Part shown: positions 11,223 through 20,237 of the stretch, piece by piece
Position numbering within the stretch: position 1 is the first letter of the stretch
Layout of the letters: each line of letters begins with the position of its first letter
Assembly: GCF_000298175.1 (NCBI RefSeq)
Contig: NZ_BAGZ01000005.1
Coordinates: 558,001 to 622,000 of the forward strand
Reading direction: 5' to 3'
Length of the DNA: 64,000 nucleotides
Source: Austwickia chelonae NBRC 105200
GTDB lineage: Bacteria > Actinomycetota > Actinomycetes > Actinomycetales > Dermatophilaceae
Notes under the pieces: generated by a model
Told to the model about the DNA's origin: nothing
What the model saw: the letters and a program-made list of their open reading frames with translations, nothing else
Databases searched by the model: none
Translations under genes and position numbers: made by a program

Positions 11223-12146
11223 TCAGAAACCGAGCCTACGCAGTTGCCGAGGATCGCGCTGCCAGTCCTTGGCGATCTTCACGTGCAGGTCCAGGTGCAC
11301 CCGATGTCCCAGGAGCTCCTCGATACCGGCCCGGGCCTCGGTGCCGACCTGTTTCAGCCGCGAACCGCCCCGTCCGATGATGATCGCCTTCTGACTGGAC
11401 CGCTCCACGAAGACATTGACCCGCACGTCCGTCAACGGGTCGTTCGGTGAACGCCCTTCCCGAGGCAGCACCTCCTCGACGACCACGGCCAGGCTGTGCG
11501 GCAATTCGTCACGGACGCCCTCCAGTGCAGCCTCACGCACCAGTTCGGCGATCATCACCACATGGGGTTCGTCGGTCAGGACGTCCTCCGGATACAACTG
11601 AGGACTCAGCGGAAGCCGAGCCACCAGCTCGGCGCGCACCACGTCGACCTGGGTACTCTGCACGGCAGAGCAGGGAACGATCGCATCCCACGAGCCGAGC
11701 TGATCCACGGCTATCAGATGGGTCGCCAGACGTTCCCGATCGACCAGGTCGACCTTGGTGACGATGGCCACCACCGGAGTGCGTCGAGCCCGCTGCAACT
11801 CCGCCAGCTCACGGGCGATGTACTGATCACCCGGCCCCGGACGTGAATCGGCCGGCAGACAGAAGCCGACCACGTCGACATCCAACAAAGTCTCCCGGAC
11901 CAAATCGTTCAACCGCTCGCCCAGCAAGGTGCGCGGCCGGTGGAGCCCCGGCGTGTCGACCAGGACGAGCTGGCTCTCCTCCGTGGTGGAGATGCCTCGG
12001 ATCGTGTGCCTCGTCGTCTGCGGCTTACTCGAGGTGATCGCGACCTTCTGCCCCACCAGGGCATTGGTCAGCGTCGACTTCCCGGCATTGGGCCGTCCGA
12101 TCAGGCAGGCGAAACCGGCCCGGTAGCCCGTCGCGTCCTCGTTCAT
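11223..12146 (-). CDS. era: GTPase Era
   Basis: Ribosome-associated GTPase that binds the 3' end of 16S rRNA during 30S maturation. 307 residues. The G1 loop GRPNAGKS is at 17-24, G2 T-x-R-H-T-I-R-G near 45, G3 DTPGLH near 59, and G4 TKVD near 128. The C-terminal KH domain (about 215-295) contains the conserved IIGRGGSRLKQVG loop. The ATG overlaps the CNNM/CorC stop by four bases (ATGA), so it is the last gene of the hrcA-era unit, consistent with neighbouring ybeY and phoH in rRNA maturation. Confidence 0.96.
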   Translation of the reverse strand: MNEDATGYRAGFACLIGRPNAGKSTLTNALVGQKVAITSSKPQTTRHTIRGISTTEESQLVLVDTPGLHRPRTLLGERLNDLVRETLLDVDVVGFCLPADSRPGPGDQYIARELAELQRARRTPVVAIVTKVDLVDRERLATHLIAVDQLGSWDAIVPCSAVQSTQVDVVRAELVARLPLSPQLYPEDVLTDEPHVVMIAELVREAALEGVRDELPHSLAVVVEEVLPREGRSPNDPLTDVRVNVFVERSSQKAIIIGRGGSRLKQVGTEARAGIEELLGHRVHLDLHVKIAKDWQRDPRQLRRLGF

Positions 12147-13420
12147 GTCTCCTCCTCCAACTCGGTGGCCGCCAACTTGCGAACCACCACGGTGGCGATC
12201 CGATGCCGCCGCCCCGACATCCGGTCCGCCACCAGTTCCAGCCCGGCGATCTGCCCGGTCGAGCCCAAGATCGGCACCCGGCCGATCACCTTCGCCAACA
12301 GGCCTGCGACAGTGTCCACGTCATCGTCGTCGAGCTCGACGTCGAAGAGCGCAGCCATGTCGTCGATGTGCATGGTCGCAGGCACCCGCATCACCCCGTC
12401 CTCGATCCGTTCGACGGATGGCCCCTCCCGGTCGTATTCGTCGGCGATCTCCCCCACGATCTCCTCGAGGATGTCCTCGATGGTGACCAGGCCGGCGGTA
12501 CCACCGTATTCGTCGACCACGATCGCCATGTGAATCTGATCGCGTTGCATCTCCCGAAGCAGGACGTCCACCGCCTTGCTCTCCGGGACGAAGACGGCCG
12601 GACGCATCACCTCGGTGACCGACTGCGTCGTCGACCCCGCCACATCGTAGGTGCGCCGGGACACATCCTTGAAATAGAGCAGACCGACCGGGTCGTCGGC
12701 GTCCTCACCGATCACGGGGACCCTGCTGAATCCCGAGCGCAGGAAGAGCGACGTCGCCTGACGCAGATTCTTCGACGACTCGATGACGATCATGTCCGTC
12801 CGCGGCACCATCACCTCGCGCACCAGCGTGTCCCCCAGCTCGAAGACCGAGTGGATCATCTGCCGCTCCTCGGCCTCGATCAACTGGGTATCCCCTGCGA
12901 GGTCCACCAGGTCACGGAATTCGGCCTCGTTCTCGAAAGGTCCGTCCCGGTAGCCACGGCCCGGAGTCACCGCATTACCTACAGTGATCAGCAACCGGGA
13001 GAGCGGACCCAACAACCGCCGGAGCCAGACCACCAGCGGGGCCGCCACGAGCGAGACCGTGTCCGCGTGCTGTCGGCCCAAGGTGCGCGGGCTCACTCCG
13101 ACGATCACGAAGGATGCCACGCTCATCACCAGGATCGAGGTGAGCATGATCGACCAGACCTCGTCCAGCAGCTCACTCATCGCCAAAGTCGCCAGCACGG
13201 CTGCGGTCGTCTCGGTGAGGATCCGCACGAAGGCCAAGGTCGACAGGTAACCCGCGCTGTCTGAGAGCACGGCGGCCAAGGACTGCGCGCCTCTCCGACC
13301 GGCGGTGACGAGTTCGTCCGCACGGTGACGACTCACCCGTTGCAAGGCCGCCTCCGCCGCGACCAACACGAAGGTCAGTACGAGACAGCCGAGACAGGCG
13401 GCCAACAGCTGGGCCGTCAT
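12143..13420 (-). CDS. CNNM/CorC-type membrane protein with CBS pair
   Basis: 425 residues in the standard order of the HlyC/CorC family: CNNM membrane domain (about 1-185, roughly three to four helices), a CBS pair (about 205-330, with MVPRTDMIVIESSKN and the VVDEYGGTAGLVTIEDILEE signature), then a CorC_HlyC domain (about 345-420). Family members are implicated in Mg2+/Co2+ efflux or homeostasis; older hemolysin labels are misleading. It follows ybeY by 12 bp and overlaps era by four bases, the conserved actinobacterial order. Confidence 0.9.
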   Translation of the reverse strand: MTAQLLAACLGCLVLTFVLVAAEAALQRVSRHRADELVTAGRRGAQSLAAVLSDSAGYLSTLAFVRILTETTAAVLATLAMSELLDEVWSIMLTSILVMSVASFVIVGVSPRTLGRQHADTVSLVAAPLVVWLRRLLGPLSRLLITVGNAVTPGRGYRDGPFENEAEFRDLVDLAGDTQLIEAEERQMIHSVFELGDTLVREVMVPRTDMIVIESSKNLRQATSLFLRSGFSRVPVIGEDADDPVGLLYFKDVSRRTYDVAGSTTQSVTEVMRPAVFVPESKAVDVLLREMQRDQIHMAIVVDEYGGTAGLVTIEDILEEIVGEIADEYDREGPSVERIEDGVMRVPATMHIDDMAALFDVELDDDDVDTVAGLLAKVIGRVPILGSTGQIAGLELVADRMSGRRHRIATVVVRKLAATELEEET

Positions 13421-13432
13421 GACGGTCGGGGC

Positions 13433-13894
13433 CTACCGCTTCCCGCGTCCTGCCAGGTAGGTGAGCAGCAGAGTGCGCTGCAACTCGAACATCTCCTTCT
13501 CCTCCTCCGGCTCGGCGTGATCGTAACCGAGCAGATGCAGGATGCCGTGGGTCACCAACAGGAGCTCCTCCTCGGCCGGGGTGTGGCCGGCTTCGGCGGC
13601 CTGTTTCTCGGCGACCTCCGGGCAGATGACGATGTCTCCGAGCACACCCTCCGGGCTGGTCTCCCCGTCCCGCCCGGGACGCAGTTCGTCCATCGGGAAA
13701 CTCATGACATCGGTGGGCCCGGGCAGATCCATCCACTGGACGTGCAGATTCGTCATCGCCTCGACGTCCACGCAGGTGATACACAGTTCAGCCCGGGGGT
13801 GTACATGCATCTGCTCGAGGACGTACTTGGCCAGTTCCACGAGTTCGTCGACGTCGACCTGGTGTTCGGTCTCGTTGAGGACCTCGATGCTCAT
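13433..13894 (-). CDS. ybeY: Endoribonuclease YbeY (rRNA maturation factor)
   Basis: Single-strand RNase needed for 16S 3'-end processing and ribosome quality control. 153 residues from the ATG at 13894. The zinc-binding signature HGILHLLGYDH is complete, with H116, H120 and H126. The ATG overlaps the phoH stop (ATGA), fixing the start and discarding a longer in-frame extension. It is flanked by phoH and CNNM/CorC as in most bacteria. Confidence 0.95.
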   Translation of the reverse strand: MSIEVLNETEHQVDVDELVELAKYVLEQMHVHPRAELCITCVDVEAMTNLHVQWMDLPGPTDVMSFPMDELRPGRDGETSPEGVLGDIVICPEVAEKQAAEAGHTPAEEELLLVTHGILHLLGYDHAEPEEEKEMFELQRTLLLTYLAGRGKR

Positions 13895-15057
13895 CGTTCG
13901 GCTCCCGGTGTCGATGCGTTGCGGGCGGGATCTTCTGCGCGGGTGGACTCCGCGGGGGATTCTTCGACGGGCTTCGCCCGCCCTGCGGTCGACGGGCGAC
14001 GGTTCCGGGTGACCGGTCTGCGGGATCTCGGCGCACGTCGGCTGTCGTCCCAACGCCCGTAGGCGTCGACGATGTCCCCGACGAGTCGGTGCCGGACCAC
14101 ATCCAGCGGGGTCAGCTCGGAGAAATGGATGTCCTCGACCCCGGCGAGGATCTCCCGCACCACCCGAAGACCCGACTGGGTCCCGCCGGGCAGGTCGACC
14201 TGGGTGACATCCCCGGTGACCACGATCTTCGACCCGAAACCCAGCCGGGTCAGGAACATCTTCATCTGTTCCGGCGAGGTGTTCTGTGCCTCGTCGAGAA
14301 TGATGAAGGCGTCGTTGAGAGTCCGACCTCGCATATAGGCCAGCGGCGCGACCTCGATGGTGCCTGCCGCCATCAGCCGCGGGATCGACTCGGGGTCGAT
14401 CATGTCGTGCAGGGCGTCGTAGAGCGGTCGCAGATAAGGGTCGATCTTGTCGTTGAGCGTGCCGGGCAGGAAACCCAGACGTTCTCCGGCCTCGACCGCG
14501 GGCCTGGTCAGGATGATCCGGGTGACCTCTTTGGACTGGAGCGCAGCCACCGCCTTGGCCATCGCCAGATAGGTCTTACCGGTACCGGCCGGGCCGATCC
14601 CGAAGACGACGGTGTGTTCGTCGATGGCGTCGACGTACCTCTTCTGGTTCAAGGTCTTGGGTCGGATGGTGCGTCCCCGGCTGGAGACGATATTCGCGGT
14701 CAGGACGTCGGCCGGACGTTCACGGACCTGGTCCCGGAGCATCCGCAGGGAACGTTCGACGGCATCCCGGTTGAGCGGCTGCCCGGTACCTGCGATCACC
14801 AACAGTTCGTCGACGAGATTCTGCGCCAGGTCCAGCTCCTCTTCAGGCCCCTGCAAGTGGATCTCGTTGCCACGGACGAAAATCTCCAGTGCGGGGAGTT
14901 GCCGCTCCATCGTGGTCAGCAACTGATCGTGCGGGCCGAGCAGGGAGACCATGGAGATGCCCGGCGGGACGGCGATCACCCGCCCTGCGCCGACAGAGGA
15001 TGACGGATCGAGAGAGGACTCCCCGGCCTGGCCGGGTGCACGGGACTGATCACTCAT
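13891..15057 (-). CDS. phoH: PhoH-like ATPase
   Basis: 388-residue P-loop ATPase related to the N-terminal half of superfamily I helicases, thought to act in RNA metabolism with YbeY. A small KH-like N-terminal region spans about 28-120. Walker A GPAGTGKT is at 155-162, Walker B IILDEAQN near 255, and the sensor-type [12 protein letters not shown] near 290. The last about 50 residues are a basic, Pro/Arg/Ser-rich tail absent from short PhoH proteins. The ATG at 15057 is chosen by length and homology; its ribosome site is weak. It lies 13 bp after rsmE. Confidence 0.93.
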   Translation of the reverse strand: MSDQSRAPGQAGESSLDPSSSVGAGRVIAVPPGISMVSLLGPHDQLLTTMERQLPALEIFVRGNEIHLQGPEEELDLAQNLVDELLVIAGTGQPLNRDAVERSLRMLRDQVRERPADVLTANIVSSRGRTIRPKTLNQKRYVDAIDEHTVVFGIGPAGTGKTYLAMAKAVAALQSKEVTRIILTRPAVEAGERLGFLPGTLNDKIDPYLRPLYDALHDMIDPESIPRLMAAGTIEVAPLAYMRGRTLNDAFIILDEAQNTSPEQMKMFLTRLGFGSKIVVTGDVTQVDLPGGTQSGLRVVREILAGVEDIHFSELTPLDVVRHRLVGDIVDAYGRWDDSRRAPRSRRPVTRNRRPSTAGRAKPVEESPAESTRAEDPARNASTPGAER

Positions 15058-15070
15058 GAGGATGTCCAGT

Positions 15071-15817
15071 CTACGTGCGACGCCACCGGGTCGCCGCCAG
15101 GACGACGGCCAACCCCGCAGGGCCTGCGCTGGAAGATCTGAGCACCGTGTCCCCGAGCACCACCGGACACGCACCGGCCTCGACAAAAGCCCCCAGCTCC
15201 TCGTCGCTGATGCCCCCTTCGGGGCCGACCACGAGCAACACCTCGCCCTGCGCGGGGATCTCAGTGGCAGCGAGCGGCTGCTCGGCGCGTTCGTGCAGGA
15301 CGAAAGCGGCATCGGCCGCGGAGATCCGTTCGACCAGTCGAGCCGTGGTGACCGGACCCTCGACCTGAGGGACGGTCGATCTGCGGGCCTGTTTCGCCGC
15401 GGCGGCGACCACGGATCCCCATTTACGTAGTGACCGTTGACCGCGTTCTCCCCGCCAGACGACGACGCTGCGCCCGGCCTGCCAGGCCAGGACCTCGTCG
15501 ACCCCCAGCTCGGTCGCCGCCTCGATCGCCGCCTCATCCCGGTCGTTCTTCGCCAGGGCCTGCGCCAGGACCAGACGAGGCGGCTGCGGCCCTGCGTCGC
15601 GGATCAGGTCCACCCGAGCGCTGAGCCGTCCCTGCCCGATCTCGATCACCGTGGACTCGGCGACCAGACCGGAACCGTCGGCAAGCAGGATCTGCTCGTC
15701 GATCCGGATACGACGGACCACGGCATGATGGGCTTCGGCGCCGTCCAGCTCCAGGACGGCGCCCGCGGAGCATCCGTCCAGGCTTCCCTCGGACAACCGG
15801 AACAGTGCGGCGGTCAT
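15071..15817 (-). CDS. rsmE: 16S rRNA (uracil-1498-N3)-methyltransferase
   Basis: SPOUT-family methyltransferase using SAM to methylate U1498 of 16S rRNA. 248 residues: an N-terminal PUA-like RNA-binding part (about 1-72, with HHAVVRRIR) and a knotted catalytic domain with LVLAQALAKNDRDE near 83 and the SAM-binding VVGPEGGISDEEL near 196. A final LGDTVLRSSSAGPA segment is typical; the usual RTETA reads RSSSA here. It overlaps the dnaJ stop by four bases and is part of hrcA-era. Confidence 0.92.
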   Translation of the reverse strand: MTAALFRLSEGSLDGCSAGAVLELDGAEAHHAVVRRIRIDEQILLADGSGLVAESTVIEIGQGRLSARVDLIRDAGPQPPRLVLAQALAKNDRDEAAIEAATELGVDEVLAWQAGRSVVVWRGERGQRSLRKWGSVVAAAAKQARRSTVPQVEGPVTTARLVERISAADAAFVLHERAEQPLAATEIPAQGEVLLVVGPEGGISDEELGAFVEAGACPVVLGDTVLRSSSAGPAGLAVVLAATRWRRT

Positions 15818-16944
15818 TTGCCCAGGAAGGCGTCCCTGACCCGCCCGAAGAATCCGCCGTCGTCCTTGTTGACCACGCCCAGGCGTCCCTCGGGCTTCTC
15901 TTCTCCTCGCAGGCGGGCCAGCTGGCGCAGGAGCTCCTCCTGCTCGCTGTTCAGCCGGGTGGGGGTGCGCACGTCCAGGTGGATGAGCAGGTCCCCGCGT
16001 CCGGTGCCTCGCAGGTGGGTGACGCCCTTGCCCTTGAGGGTCAGCACCTCGGCCGGTTGAGCGCCTGCCTGGATGCTGATGTCCTGGGGACCGTCGAAGG
16101 TCTCCAGGGTGACCGTGGTGCCCAGCGCCGCCGCCGTCATCGGCAGCTCGGCCGTGCAGTGCAGGTCGTCGCCCCGTCGGGTGAAGACGTCATGTGCCGC
16201 GACTCTCACCTCGACGTAGAGGTCACCGGAAGGACCGGCTCCTGGGCCGACCTCGCCCTCTCCGGACAGCTGGATCCGGGTCCCGGAGTCGACCCCGGCC
16301 GGAACCCGCAGGGTCAACGTACGGCGGGTGCGGACCCGGCCGTGACCCGAGCACTCGAAACAGGGGCTGGGGATGACCGTGCCATACCCCTGGCAGGCGG
16401 TGCAGGGTCGGCTGGTCATGACCTGGCCGAGGAAGCTCCGCTGCACCTGCTGGACCTCTCCACGGCCCTGGCAGACGTCGCACTGGCGTACCGAGGTGCC
16501 GGTCTGTGTGCCTTCGCCGTGGCAGGTGGTGCATTCGACGGCGGTGTCCACGGTGAGGTCTTTCTCCCCGCCGAAGACCGCCGTCCGCAGATCGACCTCG
16601 AGAGGGACCAGGGCGTCCTGCCCACGTTGACGACGTGGCCGGGGTCCACGCTGGGCAGTGGCGGCCCCGCCGAAGAAGGCGTCCATGATGTCGCTGAAGC
16701 TGAACCCCTGGCCGAAACCCCCGGCGGCCCCGCCGTAAGGATCGGAGCCCATGTCGTAGGCACGCTTCTTCTCCGCGTCGCCCAGGACGTCGTAGGCCTG
16801 GCTGATCTTCTTGAACTGCGCCTCTGCCTCGGCTCCGGGATTGACGTCGGGGTGGAGCTTGCGAGCCAGGCGACGGTAGGCGCGCTTGATCTCCTCCGGG
16901 CTGGCGTCCCGCCCGACGCCCAGATCGGCGTAGTAGTCGTTCAC
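15814..16944 (-). CDS. dnaJ: Co-chaperone DnaJ (zinc-finger type, hrcA-linked)
   Basis: Stimulates DnaK ATPase and delivers clients. 376 residues. J-domain 1-65 with the essential HPD at 31-33, a Gly/Phe-rich linker (about 70-105), a zinc domain with four CxxCxGxG-type repeats (CTTCHGEG, CDVCQGRG, CTACQGYG, CFECSGHG, about 138-205), then two substrate-binding barrel domains. Its place directly after hrcA identifies it as the second, HrcA-controlled DnaJ of actinobacteria. The gap after hrcA is 93 bp, the largest in the unit. Confidence 0.95.
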   Translation of the reverse strand: MNDYYADLGVGRDASPEEIKRAYRRLARKLHPDVNPGAEAEAQFKKISQAYDVLGDAEKKRAYDMGSDPYGGAAGGFGQGFSFSDIMDAFFGGAATAQRGPRPRRQRGQDALVPLEVDLRTAVFGGEKDLTVDTAVECTTCHGEGTQTGTSVRQCDVCQGRGEVQQVQRSFLGQVMTSRPCTACQGYGTVIPSPCFECSGHGRVRTRRTLTLRVPAGVDSGTRIQLSGEGEVGPGAGPSGDLYVEVRVAAHDVFTRRGDDLHCTAELPMTAAALGTTVTLETFDGPQDISIQAGAQPAEVLTLKGKGVTHLRGTGRGDLLIHLDVRTPTRLNSEQEELLRQLARLRGEEKPEGRLGVVNKDDGGFFGRVRDAFLGK

Positions 16945-17037
16945 GAAAGGGCCTTCCTGAAGGCTTGTGGCGACGGACCGGGCAAGGGGCCGGGCCGACC
17001 ACCGATATCGAAGATGTCGTTCATGGGTGACGTCCGC

Positions 17038-18075
17038 TCAGGACGCGAGGATCTTGCTGACATAGGTCGCCACGCTCCGGACACAGGCCATCGTCGTGGG
17101 ATAGTCCATGCGGGTCGGTCCGAGGACGCCCAATCCGGCGACCACATCGCGTCCCGTACCGTACCCGGTGCTCACCACCGAGGTACCCAGCAACCCCAGA
17201 TGATCATTCTCCCGCCCGATGCTCACCGCAACGCCGGAGGAAGGCCCGTCGGCGGCGAGCGTACCGAACAGTTTCAGGAGGACCACATGTTCCTCCAGGG
17301 CTTCGAGCACCGGGCCTATGGTCAACGGGAAGTCGGGGGAGAAACGTGCCAGGTTGGCCGTACCGGCCATCACGACCCGTTCCTCCCGTTCCTCCACAAG
17401 GGCGTCGTCCAGGGCGCGGACGACGGCCCGGGCCAGATCACGATAGTGGGGCGGCAGGTCGTCGGGAAGCATGGACAACCGGGTCGCCGCATCGGGCAGG
17501 GTGCGGCCGCAGGCCTCGGTGTTGAACCGGGAACGCAGATCCGAGAGCTGTTCTTCTCCGGCCGCCGTTCTCAGGTCGTAGCCCGACTCGATGACTCTCT
17601 GCTCGACCCGCCCGGTGGTGAGGATGAGCACCACCATCAGGCGGTCGTGCCCGATCGCGACCAGCTCGATATGCCGCACCGAGCTGCGGGTCAGCGACGG
17701 ATACTGCATGACCGCGACCTGGTGGGTGAGGGAGGCGAGCAGACGTACGGTGCGTTCCACCACGTCGTCGAGGTCGATGGCTCCGGAGAGGAAGTCCGCG
17801 ATCGCCGCCCGCTCGGCCACCGACAACGGCTTGACCTCGGAGAGCCGGTCGACGAAGAGCCGGTAACCGGCGTCGGTGGGTATGCGCCCTGCACTCGTGT
17901 GCGGAGCGGTGATCAGCCCCTCCTCCTCGAGTGCGGCCATGTCGTTGCGTACTGTCGCCGCGGAGACACCGAGCGCGTGCCGGTCCAACAGGGCTTTGCT
18001 CCCCACCGGTTCGGAGGTACGCACATAGTCCTGCACGATGGCTCGCAACACGGCCATCCGGCGTTCCTCGCTCAT
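17038..18075 (-). CDS. hrcA: Heat-inducible transcription repressor HrcA
   Basis: Represses class I heat-shock genes by binding CIRCE; its activity depends on GroEL. 345 residues. Winged-helix DNA-binding domain at about 1-80 ([33 protein letters not shown] region, with the wing [17 protein letters not shown]), followed by GAF-like and inserted domains ending YVSKILAS. The ATG at 18075 has a strong GGAAAGGAGG site. A CIRCE element lies 115 bp upstream, so autoregulation of the whole hrcA-era operon is likely. Confidence 0.96.
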   Translation of the reverse strand: MSEERRMAVLRAIVQDYVRTSEPVGSKALLDRHALGVSAATVRNDMAALEEEGLITAPHTSAGRIPTDAGYRLFVDRLSEVKPLSVAERAAIADFLSGAIDLDDVVERTVRLLASLTHQVAVMQYPSLTRSSVRHIELVAIGHDRLMVVLILTTGRVEQRVIESGYDLRTAAGEEQLSDLRSRFNTEACGRTLPDAATRLSMLPDDLPPHYRDLARAVVRALDDALVEEREERVVMAGTANLARFSPDFPLTIGPVLEALEEHVVLLKLFGTLAADGPSSGVAVSIGRENDHLGLLGTSVVSTGYGTGRDVVAGLGVLGPTRMDYPTTMACVRSVATYVSKILAS

Positions 18076-18189
18076 GGCGGCCTCCTTTCCACCGTCTCCT
18101 GACGCCGTCCCTGGTCCGGCGCCGACCGGTGAGCTGCCCGAGACGGGAGGCCCGACGGGGACCCGCCGTGGCGACCTCCCCCGAGGCCG

Positions 18190-18216
18190 TTGGCACTCAC
18201 ACCGACCGAGTGCCAG
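18190..18216. promoter_or_regulatory. CIRCE operator (HrcA binding site)
   Basis: TTGGCACTC, nine spacer bases, GAGTGCCAG. This matches the CIRCE pattern TTAGCACTC-N9-GAGTGCTAA at all but one position per arm, and the arms are mutually complementary at the GGCACTC/GAGTGCC core. It lies between divergent hrcA and the DUF3097 gene. Confidence 0.93.
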
Positions 18217-18224
18217 TCTACGAT
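18215..18224. promoter_or_regulatory. Overlapping divergent -10 elements for hrcA and DUF3097
   Basis: The string AGTCTACGAT gives TAGACT on the minus strand (18220-18215, toward hrcA) and TACGAT on the plus strand (18219-18224, toward DUF3097). The plus -10 ends 7 nt before the GTG at 18232, the geometry of a leaderless actinobacterial mRNA. The minus -10 touches the CIRCE arm. -35 elements are not convincing on either strand. Confidence 0.5.
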
Positions 18225-18231
18225 GCCGATC

Positions 18232-19122
18232 GTGAACTCTCGATATGACACCGATCCGCTCGCCGGGGACTGGCGGACGCCGAGGAGAGGCCGGTCCACC
18301 GATCATCGGGCCGAGCCGGGGCTGGTCGTCGAGGAAGCCACCACCGGATGGTGCGGCGCGGTGGTCGCCGTGGAGAAGGCCGGCGGCCTGCACGTAGTAC
18401 ACCTGGAGGACCGGAAGGGGCAGGTGCGGGCTTTCCCACTGGGGCCCGGCTTCCTCATCGAAGGGTGTCCGGTTACCCTGACGCCTCCGCTCTCACCCCA
18501 GGTGGCAGAGCTGGCCGAGCGACACAGGGCCGCCTCCCGCACCGCCAGCGGGTCGAGGGCGGTCGTCGGCGCTCCGGCACGGGTGGCCAGAGCGTCCCGC
18601 ATCCTCGTGGAGGGCCGTCACGACGCCGAGCTGGTGGAGAAGATCTGGGGTGACGACCTCCGAGTCGAAGGCGTCGCGGTGGAATACATCGAGGGGGTCG
18701 ATCATCTGGCGGCCTACGTCCGGGAGTTCGTACCGACCGCAGAACGTCGGCTCGGGGTCCTGGTCGACCATCTCGTCCCTGGCAGCAAGGAGTCACGACT
18801 GGTCGCCCAGGTCGAGGCGATGCGTCCTGAGGGTGTGCACCTGAAGATCCTGGGCCATCCCTATGTGGACATCTGGCAGGCGGTTCGCCCCGGACGGCTG
18901 GGCTTGGACGAATGGCCACGGATACCTCGCGAGATCCCTTGGAAGCAAGGCGTTCTGGCGCATCTGGGCTGGGAGAACCGGACTCAGGCCGATGTGGCAC
19001 TGGGGTGGCGGCGGATCCTGGGTCATGTCAACGGATACACCGATCTGGAACCGGAGCTCCTGGCTCCGGTGGAGGAACTGATCGACTTTGTGACGGTCGG
19101 CCCCACGGGGATTCCCGCCTGA
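18232..19122 (+). CDS. DUF3097 family protein
   Basis: 296 residues from the GTG at 18232, chosen because family members start near RY-x-x-D-x-LAGDW and because the -10 element fits a leaderless start; an ATG at 18223 is possible. The N-terminal part (about 1-80) looks like a small beta domain ([25 protein letters not shown]). The C-terminal two thirds have a Toprim-like look ([21 protein letters not shown], then [15 protein letters not shown] and [10 protein letters not shown]). The biochemical role is unknown. The gene is typically next to hrcA or hemW in actinobacteria. Sharing the CIRCE-bearing intergenic region suggests heat-shock control. Confidence 0.85.
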   Translation: MNSRYDTDPLAGDWRTPRRGRSTDHRAEPGLVVEEATTGWCGAVVAVEKAGGLHVVHLEDRKGQVRAFPLGPGFLIEGCPVTLTPPLSPQVAELAERHRAASRTASGSRAVVGAPARVARASRILVEGRHDAELVEKIWGDDLRVEGVAVEYIEGVDHLAAYVREFVPTAERRLGVLVDHLVPGSKESRLVAQVEAMRPEGVHLKILGHPYVDIWQAVRPGRLGLDEWPRIPREIPWKQGVLAHLGWENRTQADVALGWRRILGHVNGYTDLEPELLAPVEELIDFVTVGPTGIPA

Positions 19123-19147
19123 GGCATCGGAATGCCAAGCTGGTGCC

Positions 19148-20107
19148 GTGGCTCTCCAGTTGCTGACCACCGAAGTCGTCGCCGTCGTCGCCACGGTCGA
19201 TTCCGGTGTCCCCCAAGTTCTCACCGTCGGCGCCCGCGACGGGGTCCCGGCCTTGCCCAGCGGACCGCTGCTGGCTGATCACCGTTCCCTGCAGGCAGGG
19301 CTCCGGGCCTGGGTGGAGCAGCAGACGGGACTCCGGCTGGGTTTCGTGGAGCAGCTCTACACCTTCGCGGACCGGGAACGGATCGGCGCGCACGAACGAA
19401 TGATCTCGGTGTCGTACATCGGACTGACCCCTCCGACCGAGCCGGCCGACGGAGCAGCGCGGTGGTGTCCCTGGTACGAGCTCTTCCCCTGGGAGGACCG
19501 GCGCAGGGTGCGCACCGAGGCGGTCCTGTCCGAGCTGCGCGAGCGGTTGTCCACCTGGGTCCGGTCGGGGGCCCGCGCCGAAGTGGTGGCCGATCGCTCG
19601 ACCCGGGTTCGGCTGGCTTTCGGTGACGGTGAGCGGGCCTGGCATGCGGAGGACTGTCTGTCCCGGTACGAGCTGCTCTGGGAGGCAGGGCTCCTGCCGG
19701 AGTCCGCCGGAACCGCCCGACCTGGAATGTGCAGGGATGTTCCCCTGGAGGATGCGGCGTCCCCGGAGGTGGTCGGACGGTCGATGCGCTCGGATCATCG
19801 TCGAATGGTGGCCACGGCGATGGGCCGGTTACGTTCGACGATCCAGTACCGTCCGGTGGTCTTCGAGGTGATGCAGCCGACCTTCACCCTGGGGCAGTTG
19901 CAGACGGTGGTGGAGGCCTTCTCCGGGACCTTGCTGCACAAGCAGAACTTCCGACGCCTGGTGGAATCCGAGGAGTTGGTCGAGGAGACCGGCGAACGGA
20001 CGGCGGCGACCGGAGGACGTCCGGCGAAACTGGTGCGTTTCCGTGCGGACGTCCTCTCGGAGCGTCCGGGGGTGGGGCTACGTCTGCCGCAGGCCCGTCA
20101 ACGGTGA
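19148..20107 (+). CDS. nrtR: NrtR-type Nudix-fold transcriptional regulator of NAD synthesis
   Basis: 319 residues: an N-terminal Nudix-like domain (about 1-200) and a C-terminal winged helix (about 225-300). The latter contains the NrtR signature FEVMQPTFTLGQLQTVVEAF, LLHKQNFRRLV, and GGRPAKLVRF. NrtR proteins sense ADP-ribose or related nucleotides and repress NAD biosynthesis. The Nudix catalytic box (GX5EX7REUXEEXGU) is not recognisable, as in many regulatory members. It sits directly upstream of nadABC, 130 bp before nadA, which supports the role. The GTG start lacks a clear ribosome site. Confidence in the family is high, in the exact regulon moderate. Confidence 0.8.
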   Translation: MALQLLTTEVVAVVATVDSGVPQVLTVGARDGVPALPSGPLLADHRSLQAGLRAWVEQQTGLRLGFVEQLYTFADRERIGAHERMISVSYIGLTPPTEPADGAARWCPWYELFPWEDRRRVRTEAVLSELRERLSTWVRSGARAEVVADRSTRVRLAFGDGERAWHAEDCLSRYELLWEAGLLPESAGTARPGMCRDVPLEDAASPEVVGRSMRSDHRRMVATAMGRLRSTIQYRPVVFEVMQPTFTLGQLQTVVEAFSGTLLHKQNFRRLVESEELVEETGERTAATGGRPAKLVRFRADVLSERPGVGLRLPQARQR

Positions 20108-20154
20108 GCGGATAGGGACGCAGCAGGATCCGGGGTTTTCCGTGGGCAATTGCC

Positions 20155-20197
20155 TTGACAGCCGACGCAGCACTCTTATGCTCATATTTAGCATTAA
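20155..20197 (+). promoter_or_regulatory. nadA promoter with overlapping dyad operator
   Basis: A perfect TTGACA (20155-20160) and TATGCT (20177-20182) are separated by 16 bp. ATGCT-N7-AGCAT (20178-20194) is an inverted repeat in an AT-rich patch covering the -10 and start point. Placement is ideal for repression by the adjacent NrtR-type regulator. The site is not identical to published NrtR motifs, so the link is inference. Confidence 0.65.
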
Positions 20198-20237
20198 AAG
20201 ACGTGGACCGCCGCCACACCCCACCCCGGGAGGAACC

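Noticed and set aside
14089-15003. Plus-strand frame opposite phoH
   Set aside because: Mirror of the PhoH coding frame, composition-driven, no start signal.
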